A stretch of DNA of 64,000 nt, taken from assembly GCA_008828725.1 (NCBI GenBank), contig MEHQ01004149.1:1-64000 (forward strand), given 5' to 3'. The notes below the pieces were generated by a model. It was not told the origin of the DNA, made no database searches, and saw only the letters and a program-made list of their open reading frames with translations. The number at the start of each line of letters is the position of its first letter. The stretch's first letter is position 1. Origin of the DNA: Saccharina japonica. Taxonomy: Eukaryota > Sar > Phaeophyceae > Laminariales > Laminariaceae. The translations under genes were made by a program, and so were the position numbers. This document shows positions 53,440 to 63,968 of this stretch, in pieces.

Positions 53440-54832
53440 GAGTGCCGCAGGTGGACCGGAGGAAGGGCCGTTGACTCGGCTTGTCGTGCTGTAAAGCGTT
53501 CAGCGGAGCGCGCGTGAGTGGGGCGTGGGCGACTCCGACAGGAGACCGCCAGGTCCCGAGTAGGTCTGTAACTCCAACGAGAGGGGAGACCTTCTGTGTC
53601 CTGAGGTGACGAAGTTTGCCTCGGCTGAGAGTAAGTCCGGCTGGGCCACCGTGTCGACTGTTTGATGCCCTGTGAGGGCCGATTGTGATGTTAAACGAAG
53701 CGCTATCGGGAGCTCGTTGTGGTACCCCCGACGAGGCAGGGGCCGTGCTCTGAAAGCGCGGGGGTCGACACCAGATGCGACGGCCGCCAAAACGTCGGGG
53801 CTGTGATCAGCTGGTGCGTCACACACATTGGTCGGAACCTCCCGCGGAGGGTCTGGGCAAGCGTGGGCCGGAGACCAAGGGCTAGGCGGCGCGGTATTCT
53901 CTTGAACTCCGTCGGATGAGGGTGCAGAATTGAGGGGAGGAGACGGGGTGTGCCAACCCGGTCTCACTTGGGCGAATGGCGTCGCGATTGGCGAAAAGAG
54001 CTTTCCCAGAGATTTTCTTTCCCTCGCCACCGAGAGGGAGTGTAGGCCTCGGGGTCGTCCACCCGGAGATCGATGCCCCACACGGGGTCAAAATGGCTGG
54101 ATCTTCCTCGCGAAGAAAATGACACTGGCCCCGAGGGTTACCCTGCCGTTTGCATTTCACGGCTCGTCGATGTGGATCGAGAGTTTCGTGCATCGAACCA
54201 CCCGCTTGAGCAAGCCTTCCTGCTGGAACCAAGCGACGCAATTACCGCCGGACACGGCCTCTGCCCAGCAAGCCACACCGCTGACAAGACCCAAGGCTGG
54301 CCTCTGTGATGCGAGCCCCTGCCTTTGTCTCTGCGTCTCCATGCCCAGCCGTGCGAGTTCTGCCTCCCGCGCCGCTTCGCACTGCCGAGTATAACTCACG
54401 CCTGCGTCCTCCACTGCATAGTTCGAGTTATAGTTGACCCGGAGGGCGTTCTCTGCTGCGAGGGCCTCCCTCTGGAGATAGACCAAGATGGGCTCCCTGA
54501 CTCTGCTCAGCCCTTGGCGACTTTTTTTTTCCTGGGCCCCGGCAGGAGACCTGCCGTGTGCTCTTGAGCCCCGCTCCGCTACAGCAGCTGGAGTTCGGCC
54601 GTGCGGTATTCAGCTCCACTCCGCTACAGCAACCACTTCTGCCCCCGGGCACTCCGCCGTGTCGGCGCTGCAATCCACGAGGCCGTTGCTGCCTCGGCGG
54701 CTCGTGCTACAGAGAGCAAAAACTGCCGTTTGTGAACTTTTTCCCGCGCCTCGTTTAGAAGATGGCACACTGGAATTCAGTATACGCCATGTTGCCCTGC
54801 CGACGACGCCACGTGTGATACGATCAGGGTAA
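53440..54832 (-). pseudogene. Retroelement-like remnant, unidentified region, first copy
   Basis: GC-rich minus-strand frames stay open for 81-193 residues but shift several times. YLQREALAAENALRV followed by an Ala-, Glu- and Arg-rich helix-like stretch, and GNCVAWFQQEGLLKRVV, are shared with the second copy. Composition and the position upstream of the gypsy RNase H remnant on the same strand suggest a gag-like region, but I do not recognise a domain. 53914-54832 belongs to tandem unit S2; 53440-53913 is present once. Confidence 0.35.
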
Positions 54833-54867
54833 GGACACAGAGCGTCCCTTGCCAGGTTTGTCTATCG

Positions 54868-55110
54868 AATACCTGGTAGGTACGCGTTGGTACACACGTG
54901 TGTTGTTTGCTTAGCGATAGAAGAAAAGCAGCTTTCTTCCTGTTTGTACGATGAAAGACTGAGCGGCTGAAGGTTCAGGGTGGCTGCCCCGCCCTGGAAA
55001 CAAATGGTTTCCATCTAAGGTACGCCTTCCAAGTAATACCTATACGATTCCAATACGTGTTACCAGGTAATTGCCGGCCTTTCCGCATCATTCCAGCAGC
55101 ACCACAACAG
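54868..55110. repeat. R4 repeat copy
   Basis: Matches 1-247. The nearby sequence CTACTATAAAAGTGTAGACT (from 55123) has a TATA-box-like word and is kept in both S2 units. Confidence 0.6.
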
Positions 55111-55557
55111 CATCTACCTATCTCTACTATAAAAGTGTAGACTCAATTGTCATCCAGATAAAACCTTTGCCGTTCAACCGTAGGGTGTGATCGATGGTGT
55201 TGAACCAAAGATGGTTTTCATGTCCCGCTTCGCATGTTGTTCGTTTAGTGTCGCCCTCTTATGTCTCCGAAAGGATTTCTGGGGACACGATAAGGGTGGG
55301 ATCCTCTTGCAAACATCTCCCTGCTTGCCTCTCACGCCATACGCGGAGGCTGGTGCTGCAGCGCGAATCGCGCCGGGGTCAACAACGCGGTGTGTAAGCG
55401 ACTGTCGTGGTCAGTTCAACACGGAGGGTCCATCGTTAGAACAGGCGTCAAGCTGAACGAAGCTCCCTGACAGAACGACGGAGGCTGAAGGATGGGTTCC
55501 CCGACATCAGAACGCCATCGTGCCCGTGGAAATCCAAACGCAGCGGCCAAGAATAAA

Positions 55558-55836
55558 GACGCGTGCTGCGATAGAGGTAGCACCTTTTGGCTGAAACATT
55601 GTCTGAATGACGGAGCTCCCTTAACCCAAATTCGTCGGACTTGCGTTCTGTCGTTGTAAGGGTTTTCGTTGTACAACCAGGCTTTTCGGTATACAACCAG
55701 CAGGCCATTGTGATTTTTCATCCGGGGTTTAATTTTTATTTCCCCTCCAAAACCAGTTGTTGAGTGATGTATAGAGCTCTTTCAAGTGACCATCCTCAGA
55801 CAAAAGACATGGGGCACCTCTAACGCAGCTTGCGTC
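55558..55836. mobile_element. Family 1 element in S2, first unit
   Basis: Left GACGCGTGCTGCGATAGAGG, right CACCTCTAACGCAGCTTGCGTC. The copy at 60207-60485 is its duplicate. Confidence 0.8.
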
Positions 55837-56189
55837 TAAAGGTCTGCCGAAGTGGGTATCGTCTGTTGTTTTGGTATTTTCGAAAAAAAACACACTCTTA
55901 AATATAAAGGTCCATGTTCATGCCTAATGTCCCCTGTCAAGAAATGTATCCATTTATTTGGTGTCACGTGTGCACCCGTCTGTGCATGCGTATCGCCCGC
56001 TGCGCGCTTGGTTCATCGTTAATCAACGCGTTGCTCCGTCCAACAGCTGGGAATCTGGGGATGTGATGGCCATTTATCTGGTCATTCGTGAGCTATGGAG
56101 GAGCTCATCTGGCCGGGGCTTCAATCTTCAAACTCATCAAGTCACCAGCAGCTGTGAGAGATCCGCCTCGGGAGTTCACCGACGAAGGA

Positions 56190-56905
56190 CGCATCTCGCG
56201 ATAGGGGTTGCAATTCCTGGTCCCCTATTTTTCTGACCGGTTGAGCTTCTTAAGTGAGTAACTGGTACCGGTTAGACTGACAATTGTTGCTCGTATATGT
56301 GTTTTAAGATTACTGGTATGTGTAGGTCCTGTAAATATTGGTCGGGCTGCACGAGCAACCTTACTCAAAATCATGATCCGGGTGAGACATATTGAGCTCC
56401 CTTCCATGTAACAGCCGATTTTCCTAAATTGAGAATTGCCTTTCCGATGAGAATGAAAATCGAAAATATTGGTTTTTGAATTGCAAGAGATGTACTTCCC
56501 TTACAGTCATGTTTTTCACTTTAAACTATTGCCAGTTGGGACACCCGTCGATGACATAAAAAAATAACGAAATCGGCATCGGCAGTCTCAAGATATCGAG
56601 GACCCCAGAAAATCTGTATTTATGGGCGAGGGACCTCGCTCATAAATGCAAATTCCCTTGAATCCTTGATTTTTCGAGCCTGTCCAGCCCGATTTTAAAA
56701 AACAAATCGTGGATCGATACCTACCATCGAGGAACATATTTTCTAGGTCAAATTTTGATCGTGAGCGAAATACAACCCTTAAACAATAACAAAGTACTAA
56801 AATCGATTTTCATTCTCATCGGAAAGGCAATTCTCAATAAGGAAAATCGGCTGTTGTGTAAAAAGCTCCAAACATATGCCGCCACCCCTATAAGGTGGCA
56901 TTCCT
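56190..56905. mobile_element. Family 4 element with nested 436-bp inverted-repeat element
   Basis: TTTTCTGACCGGTTGAGCTTC, GTCGGGCTGCACGAGCAAC and CATATTGAGCTCCC follow family 4. The nested element (56415-56850) has ends CCGATTTTCCTAAATTGAG and its inverse, with arms of about 48 bp including TTGCCTTTCCGATGAGAATG. The duplicate in the second unit is 61062-61498. Confidence 0.7.
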
Positions 56906-58278
56906 CGAGGACGCTGCTGAAATGCTGGTCCGTCCCATTGGTTTCATTCCGAGGATCTACTACTGTAGTCTGCTGGCTCCAACGTCCCGTTTATTGGGAG
57001 GGATGCTGATCGACCACGGTTCAGGCACATGGCCGATCTCTGGTAGCATACACCAGCCGCCACAGGCCAATCGGCATCAACAGGTTATGAGCCTCGTTAC
57101 GTGCACAAGTGCCACTCGACAGCCTCGGGCATCACACGACTAGTCAAAAGACACGCGCCTGCCGGTGCTACGTCCATCGAGACTGCTGTTCGGCGTTCAA
57201 CGTTAGACGCACTTCTGCCGGAGCTGCGCCCGTCGAGACCGTGGCTCGCCGTTCCACGTTGGTGAAAGCAGCGTGATTGAACGAGTACGCGAGTTCTAGG
57301 ATCAATCCTTTGTCGTTCTCCCTCGACGGAGCCAGCTACGATAACGTGTGAGCGGACGAGTACGAGTGCCTCTCATCGGTGCCAGCTACAAGAACGCGAG
57401 TTAACGAGTATACGAGGTACTGCGACTTAGTCAGGTTTATGAACAGGATGTTAGCCTAAATTAGTAATACTGTATACGCTGCTGTAACTAAACACTAGAC
57501 GTGGGCGGTCCCGTCATATATTTATACCTGTGCAACCCCCTTTGCTCGAGCTCAACACAGATAGATAGATGTCTCACCGTTGTTAGCGAGAGTGTGCTAA
57601 ACAACGGTTCCAGATAATGAAAGAGGGAAAATAATAATGGTGTGGATGGGGGTAGATTAAATGTATTAATTTAACTACCTTGAGCTACGTAGTGGGGATT
57701 AATTAATTTGGCGAAAGAGGGAGAAGAATGTACTAGACACCAGGTGCTGTAGTACGTATATATACCTGTATTACTTGAGGTATATACGAAAAGAAAAAGA
57801 AAACAAGAAAACAAGAAATAAATCTTCACGAAAATAAACCGTCCTTTTTCCCCGTCGACATGCTGCTGAGAGCGTTTAGCGTGGTGGGTAGGTACGATTC
57901 GACGCGGCGAGTAGACTGGGTAGGGAAGAAAGGGGTTAAGCCTTGCCGCGATGAGAAAGCGAGGCGAGTATAATGGGTGGGGCTTCTACATGCATGACCT
58001 CGGGTCTGAGTTTTGATTTTATGGAGGTGGATAAAAAATGTGCATACATTATGTGTGTACTGTACTTCGACGTATACTGATCTCCACGTGTTAGAGAGAC
58101 TTGGGTAAAATGGGCACGTCCTTCTAAATCCTTCTACGTATACGGCCGCATTTGACTCTCCGTCACTCTACTTGTACATTATAACTTGAAAAACTACGTG
58201 ATCATCAACAACATGATACTCTTACGTCTGTACCATTGATGGTGACGCGATATATGTGCAGTTAGTTATTGTTGTGAA
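56906..58278. other. No recognised gene in S2 between elements and tRNA array
   Basis: Small direct repeats around 57160-57260 (CTGCCGGTGCTACGTCCATC and TGCCGGAGCTGCGCCCGTC, each followed by a GTTC-ACGTT word) and GCCAGCTAC words at 57332 and 57380. No ORF over 82 residues and no RNA gene seen. Confidence 0.45.
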
Positions 58279-58333
58279 ATGATCGGTACGTTCGTATCTA
58301 AAATATATACTACCACCGTCGTCATCATCGAGT

Positions 58334-58404
58334 GCACTATTGGTTCAGTGGTAGAATGCGTGATTGCCATTCACGCGACCCGAGTTCGATTCTCGGATAT
58401 TGCA
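58334..58404 (+). tRNA. trnG-GCC: tRNA-Gly (GCC), array 1 copy 1
   Basis: Seventy-one nucleotides fold as a cloverleaf. The acceptor stem is GCACTAT with ATATTGC, with one C-U mismatch at the fourth pair. The D arm is GTTC-AGTGGTA-GAAT. Anticodon stem CGTGA with TCACG holds loop TTGCCAT, anticodon GCC. T arm is CCGAG-TTCGATT-CTCGG. Internal boxes A and B are intact, and runs of five T begin a few bases past the 3' end, as expected for polymerase III termination. No encoded CCA, as usual in eukaryotes. The acceptor mismatch is common to all copies here. Confidence 0.88.
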
Positions 58405-58496
58405 TACTTTTTGTTTTTGTTTTGCCAACATTTATTTATGGCAAACAGTACGTACACATTCCTTGGTGGTGCTCATCTCCGTCGTCATCATCGAGT

Positions 58497-58555
58497 GCAC
58501 TATTGGTTCAGTGGTAGAATGCGTGATTGCCATTCACGCGACCCGAGTTCGATTC
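58497..58555 (+). pseudogene. tRNA-Gly (GCC), array 1 copy 2, cut at the N
   Basis: Identical to the other copies through the T-loop (GTTCGATTC), then interrupted by the single N and unrelated family 1 sequence. The last 12 nt (CTCGG and acceptor) are missing. This is probably an assembly join rather than a real truncation. Confidence 0.75.
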
Positions 58556-58556
58556 N
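58556..58556. other. Ambiguous base (N), probable assembly join
   Basis: Only N in the window. It falls inside a tRNA repeat and next to a partial family 1 element, where collapse of a tandem array is likely. Confidence 0.8.
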
Positions 58557-58614
58557 GCTCCTTAAGTGAGGAGCTCAGAAAAAACATGGTGCACCTCTAT
58601 CGTAGCAGGCGTCA
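58557..58614. mobile_element. Family 1 element, right end only
   Basis: CTCCTTAAGTGAGGAGCTCAG to CACCTCTATCGTAGCAGGCGTC. It forms the junction between S2 units. Confidence 0.75.
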
Positions 58615-58658
58615 GGGTGCAGAATCGAGGGGAGGAGACGGGGTGTGCCAACCCGGTC

Positions 58659-59417
58659 TCACTTGGGCGAATGGCGTCGCGATTGGCGAAAAGAGCTTTG
58701 CCAGAGCTTTTCTTTCCCTCGCCACCGAGAGGGAGTGTGGGCCTCGGGGTCGTCCACTCGGAGACCGATGCCCCACACGGGGTCAAAATGGCTGGATCTT
58801 CCTCGGGAAGAGAATGACACTGGGGCCGGGGGTTCCCCTGCCGTTTTCATTTCACGGCTCGTCGATGTGGATCGAGAGTTTCGTGCATCAGACCACCCGC
58901 TTGAGCAAGCCTTCCTGCTGGAACCAAGGGACGCAATTACCGCCGGACACGACCTCTGCCCAGCAAGCCACACCGCTGACAAGACCAAGGCTGGCCTCCG
59001 TGATGCGATCCAAGGCCTTTTTCTCTGCGTCTCCACGCCCAGCCGTGCGAGTTCTACCTCTCGCGCCGCTTCCCACTGCCGAGTATAACTCACACCTGCG
59101 TCCTCCACTGCATGGTTCGAGTTATAGTTGACCCGGAGGGCGTTCTCTGCTGGGAGGGCCTCCCTCTGGAGATAGACCAAGATGGGCTCCCTGACTCTGC
59201 TCAGCCCTTGGCGAATTTTGTTTTCCTGGGCCCCGGCAGGAGACCTGCCGTGTGCTCTTGAGCCCCGCTCCGCTACAGCAGCCACTTCTGCCCCCGGGCA
59301 CTCCGCCGTGTCGGCGCTGCAATCCACGAGGCCGCTGCTGCCTTGGCGGCTCGTGCTACAGAGAGCAAACACTGCCGTTCGTGAACTTTTTCCCGCGCCT
59401 CGTTTAGAAGATGGCAC
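58659..59417 (-). pseudogene. Retroelement-like remnant, second copy (252-residue ORF)
   Basis: The longest non-repeat ORF of the window. It reads SSKRGAGKSSRTAV, YLQREALPAENALRV and ETQRKRPW, but the first copy (53914-54832) breaks the same alignment into three frames, and GNCVPWFQQEGLLKRVV lies in a different frame here. No domain is recognised. It is therefore a decayed sequence that happens to be open, not an intact gene. Confidence 0.35.
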
Positions 59418-60206
59418 ACTGGAATTCAGTATACGCCATGTTGCCCTGCCGACGACGCCACGTGTGATAAGATCAGGGTAAGGACACAGAGCGTCCCTTG
59501 CCAGGTTTGCCTATCGAATACCTGGTAGGTACGCATTGGTACACACGTGTGTTGTTTGCTTAGCGATAGAAGAAGAGCAGCTTTCTTCCTGTTTGTACGA
59601 TAAAAGACTGAGCGGTTGAAGGCTCAGGGTGGCTGCCTCGCCCTGGAAACAAATGGTTTCTATCTAAGGTACGTCTTCCAAGTAATACCTATACGATTCC
59701 AATACGTGTTACCAGGTAATTGCCGACCTTTCCGCATCATTCCAGCAGCACCACAACAGCATCTACCTATCTCTACTATAAAAGTGTAGACTCAATTGTC
59801 ATCCAGATAAAACCTGTGCCGTTCAACCGTAGGGTGTGCTCGATGGTGTTGAACCGAAGATGGTCTTCATGTCCCGCTTCGCATGTTGTTCGTTTAGTGT
59901 CGCCCTCTTATGTCTCCGAAAGGATTTCTGGGGACACGATAAGAGTGGGATCCTCTTGCAAAACTCTCCCTGCTTGCCTCTCACGCCATACGCAGGGGCT
60001 GGTGCTGCAACGCGAATCGCGCCGGGGTCAACAACGCGGTGTGTAAGCGACTGTCGTGGTCGGTTCAACACGGAAGGTCCATCGTTAGAACAGGCGTCAA
60101 GCTGAACGAAGCTCCCTGACAGAACGACGGAGGCTGAAGGATGGGCTCCCCGACATCAGAACACCATCATGCCCGTGGAGATCCGAACGCAGCGGCCAAG
60201 AATAAA

Positions 60207-60485
60207 GACGCGTGCTGCGATAGAGGTAGCACCTTTTGGCTGAAACATTGTCTGAATGACGGGGCTCCTCTAACCCAAATTCGTCGGACTTGCGTTCTGT
60301 CGTTGTAAGGGTTTTCGTTGTACAACCAGGCTTTTCGGTATACAACCAGCAGGCCATTGTGATTTTTCATCCGGGGTTTCATTTTTATTTCCCCTCCAAA
60401 ACCAGTTGTTGAGTGATGTATAGAGCTCTTTCAAGTGACCATCCTCAGACAAAAAACATGGGGCACCTCTAACGCAGCTTGCGTC
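60207..60485. mobile_element. Family 1 element in S2, second unit
   Basis: Duplicate of 55558-55836, with GGGGCTCCTCTAACCC in place of GGAGCTCCCTTAACCC. Confidence 0.8.
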
Positions 60486-61061
60486 TAAAGGTCTGCCGAA
60501 GTGGGTATCGTCTGTTGTTTTTGTATTTTCGAAAAAAACACACTCTTAAATATAAAGGTCCATGTTCATACCTAATGTCCCCTGTCAAGCAATGCATCCA
60601 TTTATTTGGTGTCACGTGTGCACCCGTCTGTGCATGCGTATCGCCCGCTGCTCGCTTGGTTCATCGTTAATCAACTCGTTGCTTCGTCCAACAGCTGGGA
60701 ATCTGGGGGTGTGATGGCCATCTATCTGGTCATTCGTGAGCTATGGAGGAGCTCATCTGGCCGGGGCTTCAATCTTCAAACTCATCAAGTCACCAGCAAC
60801 TGTGAGAGATCCGCCTCGGGAGTTCACCGAGAAAGGGCGCATCCCGCGGCAGGGGCTGAAATTATGGTCCCCTATTTTTCTGACCGGTTGAGCTTCTTAA
60901 GTGAGGAGCTGGTACCGGTTAGACTGACAATTGTTGCTCGTATATGTGTTTTAAGAATACTGGTATATGTAGGTCCTATAAATGTTGGTCGGGCTGCACG
61001 AGCAACCTTACTCAAAGTCATGATCCGGGTGAGACATATTGAGCTCCCTTCCATGTTACAG

Positions 61062-61498
61062 CCGATTTCCCTAAATTGAGAATTGCCTTTCCGATGAGAA
61101 TGAAAATCGAAAGTATTGGTTTTTGAATTGTAAGAGATGTACTTCCCTTGCAGTCATTTTGTTTCACTTTAAACTATTGTCAGTTGTGACACCCGTCGAT
61201 GACATTAAAAAAAAAACGAAAACGACATCGACAGTCTCAAGATATCGAGGATCCCAGAAAATATGTATTAATGGGCGAGGGACCTCGCTCATAAATGCAA
61301 ATTCTCTTAAATCCTTGATTTTTCGAGCCTGTCGAGGCCGATTTAAAAAACAAATCGTGGATCGATACCTACCATCGAGGAACATATTTTCTAGGTCAAA
61401 TTTTGATCGTGAACGAAATACAACCCTTAAACAATAACAAAGTACTAAAATCGATTTTCATTCTCATCGGAAAGGCAATTCTCAAGTAGGAAAATCGA
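61062..61498. mobile_element. Nested inverted-repeat element, second unit
   Basis: Duplicate of 56415-56850. The arms carry GAGAATTGCCTTTCCGATGA and its inverse near 61460-61490. Confidence 0.7.
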
Positions 61499-61559
61499 CT
61501 GTTATGTGAAGAGCTCCGAAAATATGCCGCCACCTCGATAAGGTGGCATTCCTCGAGAA

Positions 61560-63084
61560 CGCTGCTGAAATGCTGGTCCGTCCCATTGGTTTCATTCCGA
61601 GGATGTACTACTGTAGTTTGTTGTCGCCCGCTGGCTCCAACGTCCCGTTTATTGGGAGGGATGCTGATCGACCGCGGTTCAGGCACATGGCCGATCTCTG
61701 GTAGCATACACCAGCCGCCACAGGCCAATCGACATCAACAGGTTATGAGCCTCGTTACGTGCACAAGTGACACTCGACAGCCTCGGGCATCACACGACGA
61801 GTCAAAAGACACACGTCTGCCGGTGCTACGTCCATCGAGACTGCTGTTCGTCGTTCAACGTTAGACACACTTCTGCCGGAGCTGCGCCCGTCGAGACTGT
61901 GGCTCGCCGTTCCACGTCGACGAAACCAGCGTGATTGAACGAGTACGCGAGTTCTAGGATCAAGCCTTTGTCGTTCACCCTCGACGGAGCCAGCTACGAG
62001 AACGTGTGAGCGGACGAGTACGAGCTATTACGACGCACGAGTGCCTCTCATCGGCGCCAGCTACAAGAACGCGGGTGAACGAGTATACGAGGTACTACGA
62101 CTTAGTTAGGTTTACGAACAGGATGTTAGCCTAAAATAGTAATACTGCTGTATGCGCTGCGGTTACTAAACACTACAGACGTGGGTGTGGGTCCCGTCAT
62201 ATGTATACCTGTGCAACCCCCTTTGCTCGAGCTTAACACAGATAGATAGATGTATAACCGTTGTTAGCGAGAGTGTGCTAAACCAACGGTTCCAAATAAT
62301 GAAAGAGGGAAAATAATACTACAGTAGTGTGGATGGGGGTAGGTTAAATTAATTAATTTAACTACAGTACTTTTGAGCTACGTAGTGGGGATTAATTAAT
62401 TTGGCGAAAGAGGGAGAAGAATATACTACACACCAGGTGCTGTAGTACGTATATATACCTGTATTACAGCAGTACCTGGTGTTAGTGTCGGGTTGAGGTA
62501 TACCAGGTATACCAGGTATCAAAAAAAGAAGAAAAAAAACAAAAGAAGAAATAAATCTTCACAAAAGTAAACACTCTTTTTTCCCCGTCGACATGCTGCT
62601 GAGAGCGTTTACTCGTAGCGTGGGTAGGTACGATTCGACGCGGCGAGTCGACTGGGTAGGGAAGAAAGGGCTTAAGCCTTGCCGCGATGAAAAAGCGAGG
62701 CGAGTATAATGGGTGGGGCTTCTACATGCATGACCTCGGGTCTGAGTTTTGATTTTATGGAGGTGGATAAAAAATGTACATACATTATGTGTGTACTGTA
62801 CTTCGACGTATTATACTGGTCTCCACGTGTTAGTTAGAGAGACTTGGGTAAAATGGGCACGTCCTTCTATCTCCTTCTACGTATACGGCCGCACTTGACT
62901 CTCCATCACTCTACGCTCGTACTTGTACCTTATAACTTGAAAAACTACGTGATCATCAACAACATGATGCTCGTACGTCTGTACCATTGATGGTGACGCG
63001 ATATATGTGCAGTTAGTTATTGTTGTGAAATGATCGGTACGTTCGTATGTAAAATATATAATACCGCCGACGTCAACATCGAAT
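61560..63084. other. No recognised gene in S2, second unit
   Basis: Same content as 56906-58278 with indels in short AT and TA tracts (for example an extra TACAGCAGTACCTGG stretch near 62463). It leads into the second tRNA array. Confidence 0.45.
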
Positions 63085-63155
63085 GCACTATTGGTTCAGT
63101 GGTAGAATGCGTGATTGCCATTCACGCGACCCGAGTTCGATTCTCGGATATTGCA
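63085..63155 (+). tRNA. trnG-GCC: tRNA-Gly (GCC), array 2 copy 1
   Basis: Same 71-nt sequence as the 58334 copy, preceded by CATCGAAT rather than the CATCGCGT of most array members. Confidence 0.88.
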
Positions 63156-63247
63156 TACTTTTTGTTTTTGTTTTGCCAACATTTATTTATGGCAAACAGT
63201 ACGTACACATTCCTTGATGGTGCTCAGCTCCAACGTCATCATCGCGT

Positions 63248-63318
63248 GCACTATTGGTTCAGTGGTAGAATGCGTGATTGCCATTCACGCGACCCGAGTT
63301 CGATTCTCGGATATTGCA
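63248..63318 (+). tRNA. trnG-GCC: tRNA-Gly (GCC), array 2 copy 2
   Basis: Identical tRNA; 163 nt after the previous start. Followed by CCTTTTGTTTTTG. Confidence 0.88.
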
Positions 63319-63409
63319 TCCTTTTGTTTTTGTTTTGCCAACATTTATTTATGGCAAACAGTACGTGCACATTCATTCATGGTGCTCAGCTCCAACGTCA
63401 TCATCGCGT

Positions 63410-63480
63410 GCACTATTGGTTCAGTGGTAGAATGCGTGATTGCCATTCACGCGACCCGAGTTCGATTCTCGGATATTGCA
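63410..63480 (+). tRNA. trnG-GCC: tRNA-Gly (GCC), array 2 copy 3
   Basis: Identical tRNA; 162 nt after the previous start. The 3' T run here is nine T. Confidence 0.88.
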
Positions 63481-63571
63481 TACTTTTTTTTTTGTTTTGC
63501 CAACATTTATTTATGGCAAACAGTACGTGCACATTCATTCATGGTGCTCAGCTCCAACGTCATCATCGCGT

Positions 63572-63642
63572 GCACTATTGGTTCAGTGGTAGAATGCGTG
63601 ATTGCCATTCACGCGACCCGAGTTCGATTCTCGGATATTGCA
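63572..63642 (+). tRNA. trnG-GCC: tRNA-Gly (GCC), array 2 copy 4
   Basis: Identical tRNA; 162 nt after the previous start, with the usual TACTTTTTG trailer. Confidence 0.88.
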
Positions 63643-63734
63643 TACTTTTTGTTTTTGTTTTGCCAACATTTATTTATGGCAAACAGTACGTGCACATTCA
63701 TTCATGGTGCTCAGCTCCAACGTCATCATCGCGT

Positions 63735-63805
63735 GCACTATTGGTTCAGTGGTAGAATGCGTGATTGCCATTCACGCGACCCGAGTTCGATTCTCGGATA
63801 TTGCA
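63735..63805 (+). tRNA. trnG-GCC: tRNA-Gly (GCC), array 2 copy 5
   Basis: Identical tRNA; 163 nt after the previous start. Confidence 0.88.
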
Positions 63806-63897
63806 TACTTTTTGTTTTTGTTTTGCCAACATTTATTTATGGCAAACAGTACGTGCACATTCATTCATGGTGCTCAGCTCCAACGTCATCATCGAAT

Positions 63898-63968
63898 GCA
63901 CTATTGGTTCAGTGGTAGAATGCGTGATTGCCATTCACGCGACCCGAGTTCGATTCTCGGATATTGCA
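63898..63968 (+). tRNA. trnG-GCC: tRNA-Gly (GCC), array 2 copy 6
   Basis: Identical tRNA, again preceded by CATCGAAT. The next spacer is cut by the window edge, so the array may continue. Confidence 0.88.

Larger units (their letters stand above)
53914..58555. repeat. Tandem duplication S2, first unit (about 4.65 kb)
   Basis: Begins at GGGTGCAGAATTGAGGGGAG and aligns throughout with 58615 onward, offset 4649-4751 depending on indels. One difference is a 23-bp class deletion near 54590-54620 (a repeated GCTCCGCTACAGCA word). It ends in the truncated second tRNA-Gly copy at the N. Confidence 0.9.

Noticed and set aside
58364-59131. ORF of 255 residues across the N
   Set aside because: It fuses tRNA repeat, the N, a family 1 end and the antisense of retroelement-like sequence. 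No biological protein.
63156-63247. Box C/D snoRNA in the tRNA spacer (minus-strand ATGATGA and CTGA words)
   Set aside because: The two boxes are only about 8 nt apart and no terminal stem brackets them, so the match is probably chance, although tRNA-snoRNA pairs are known in plants.
63030-63918. ORFs of 241 and 267 residues on the plus strand
   Set aside because: They read straight through the tRNA-Gly repeats; the repetitive protein is a by-product of a period close to a multiple of three.
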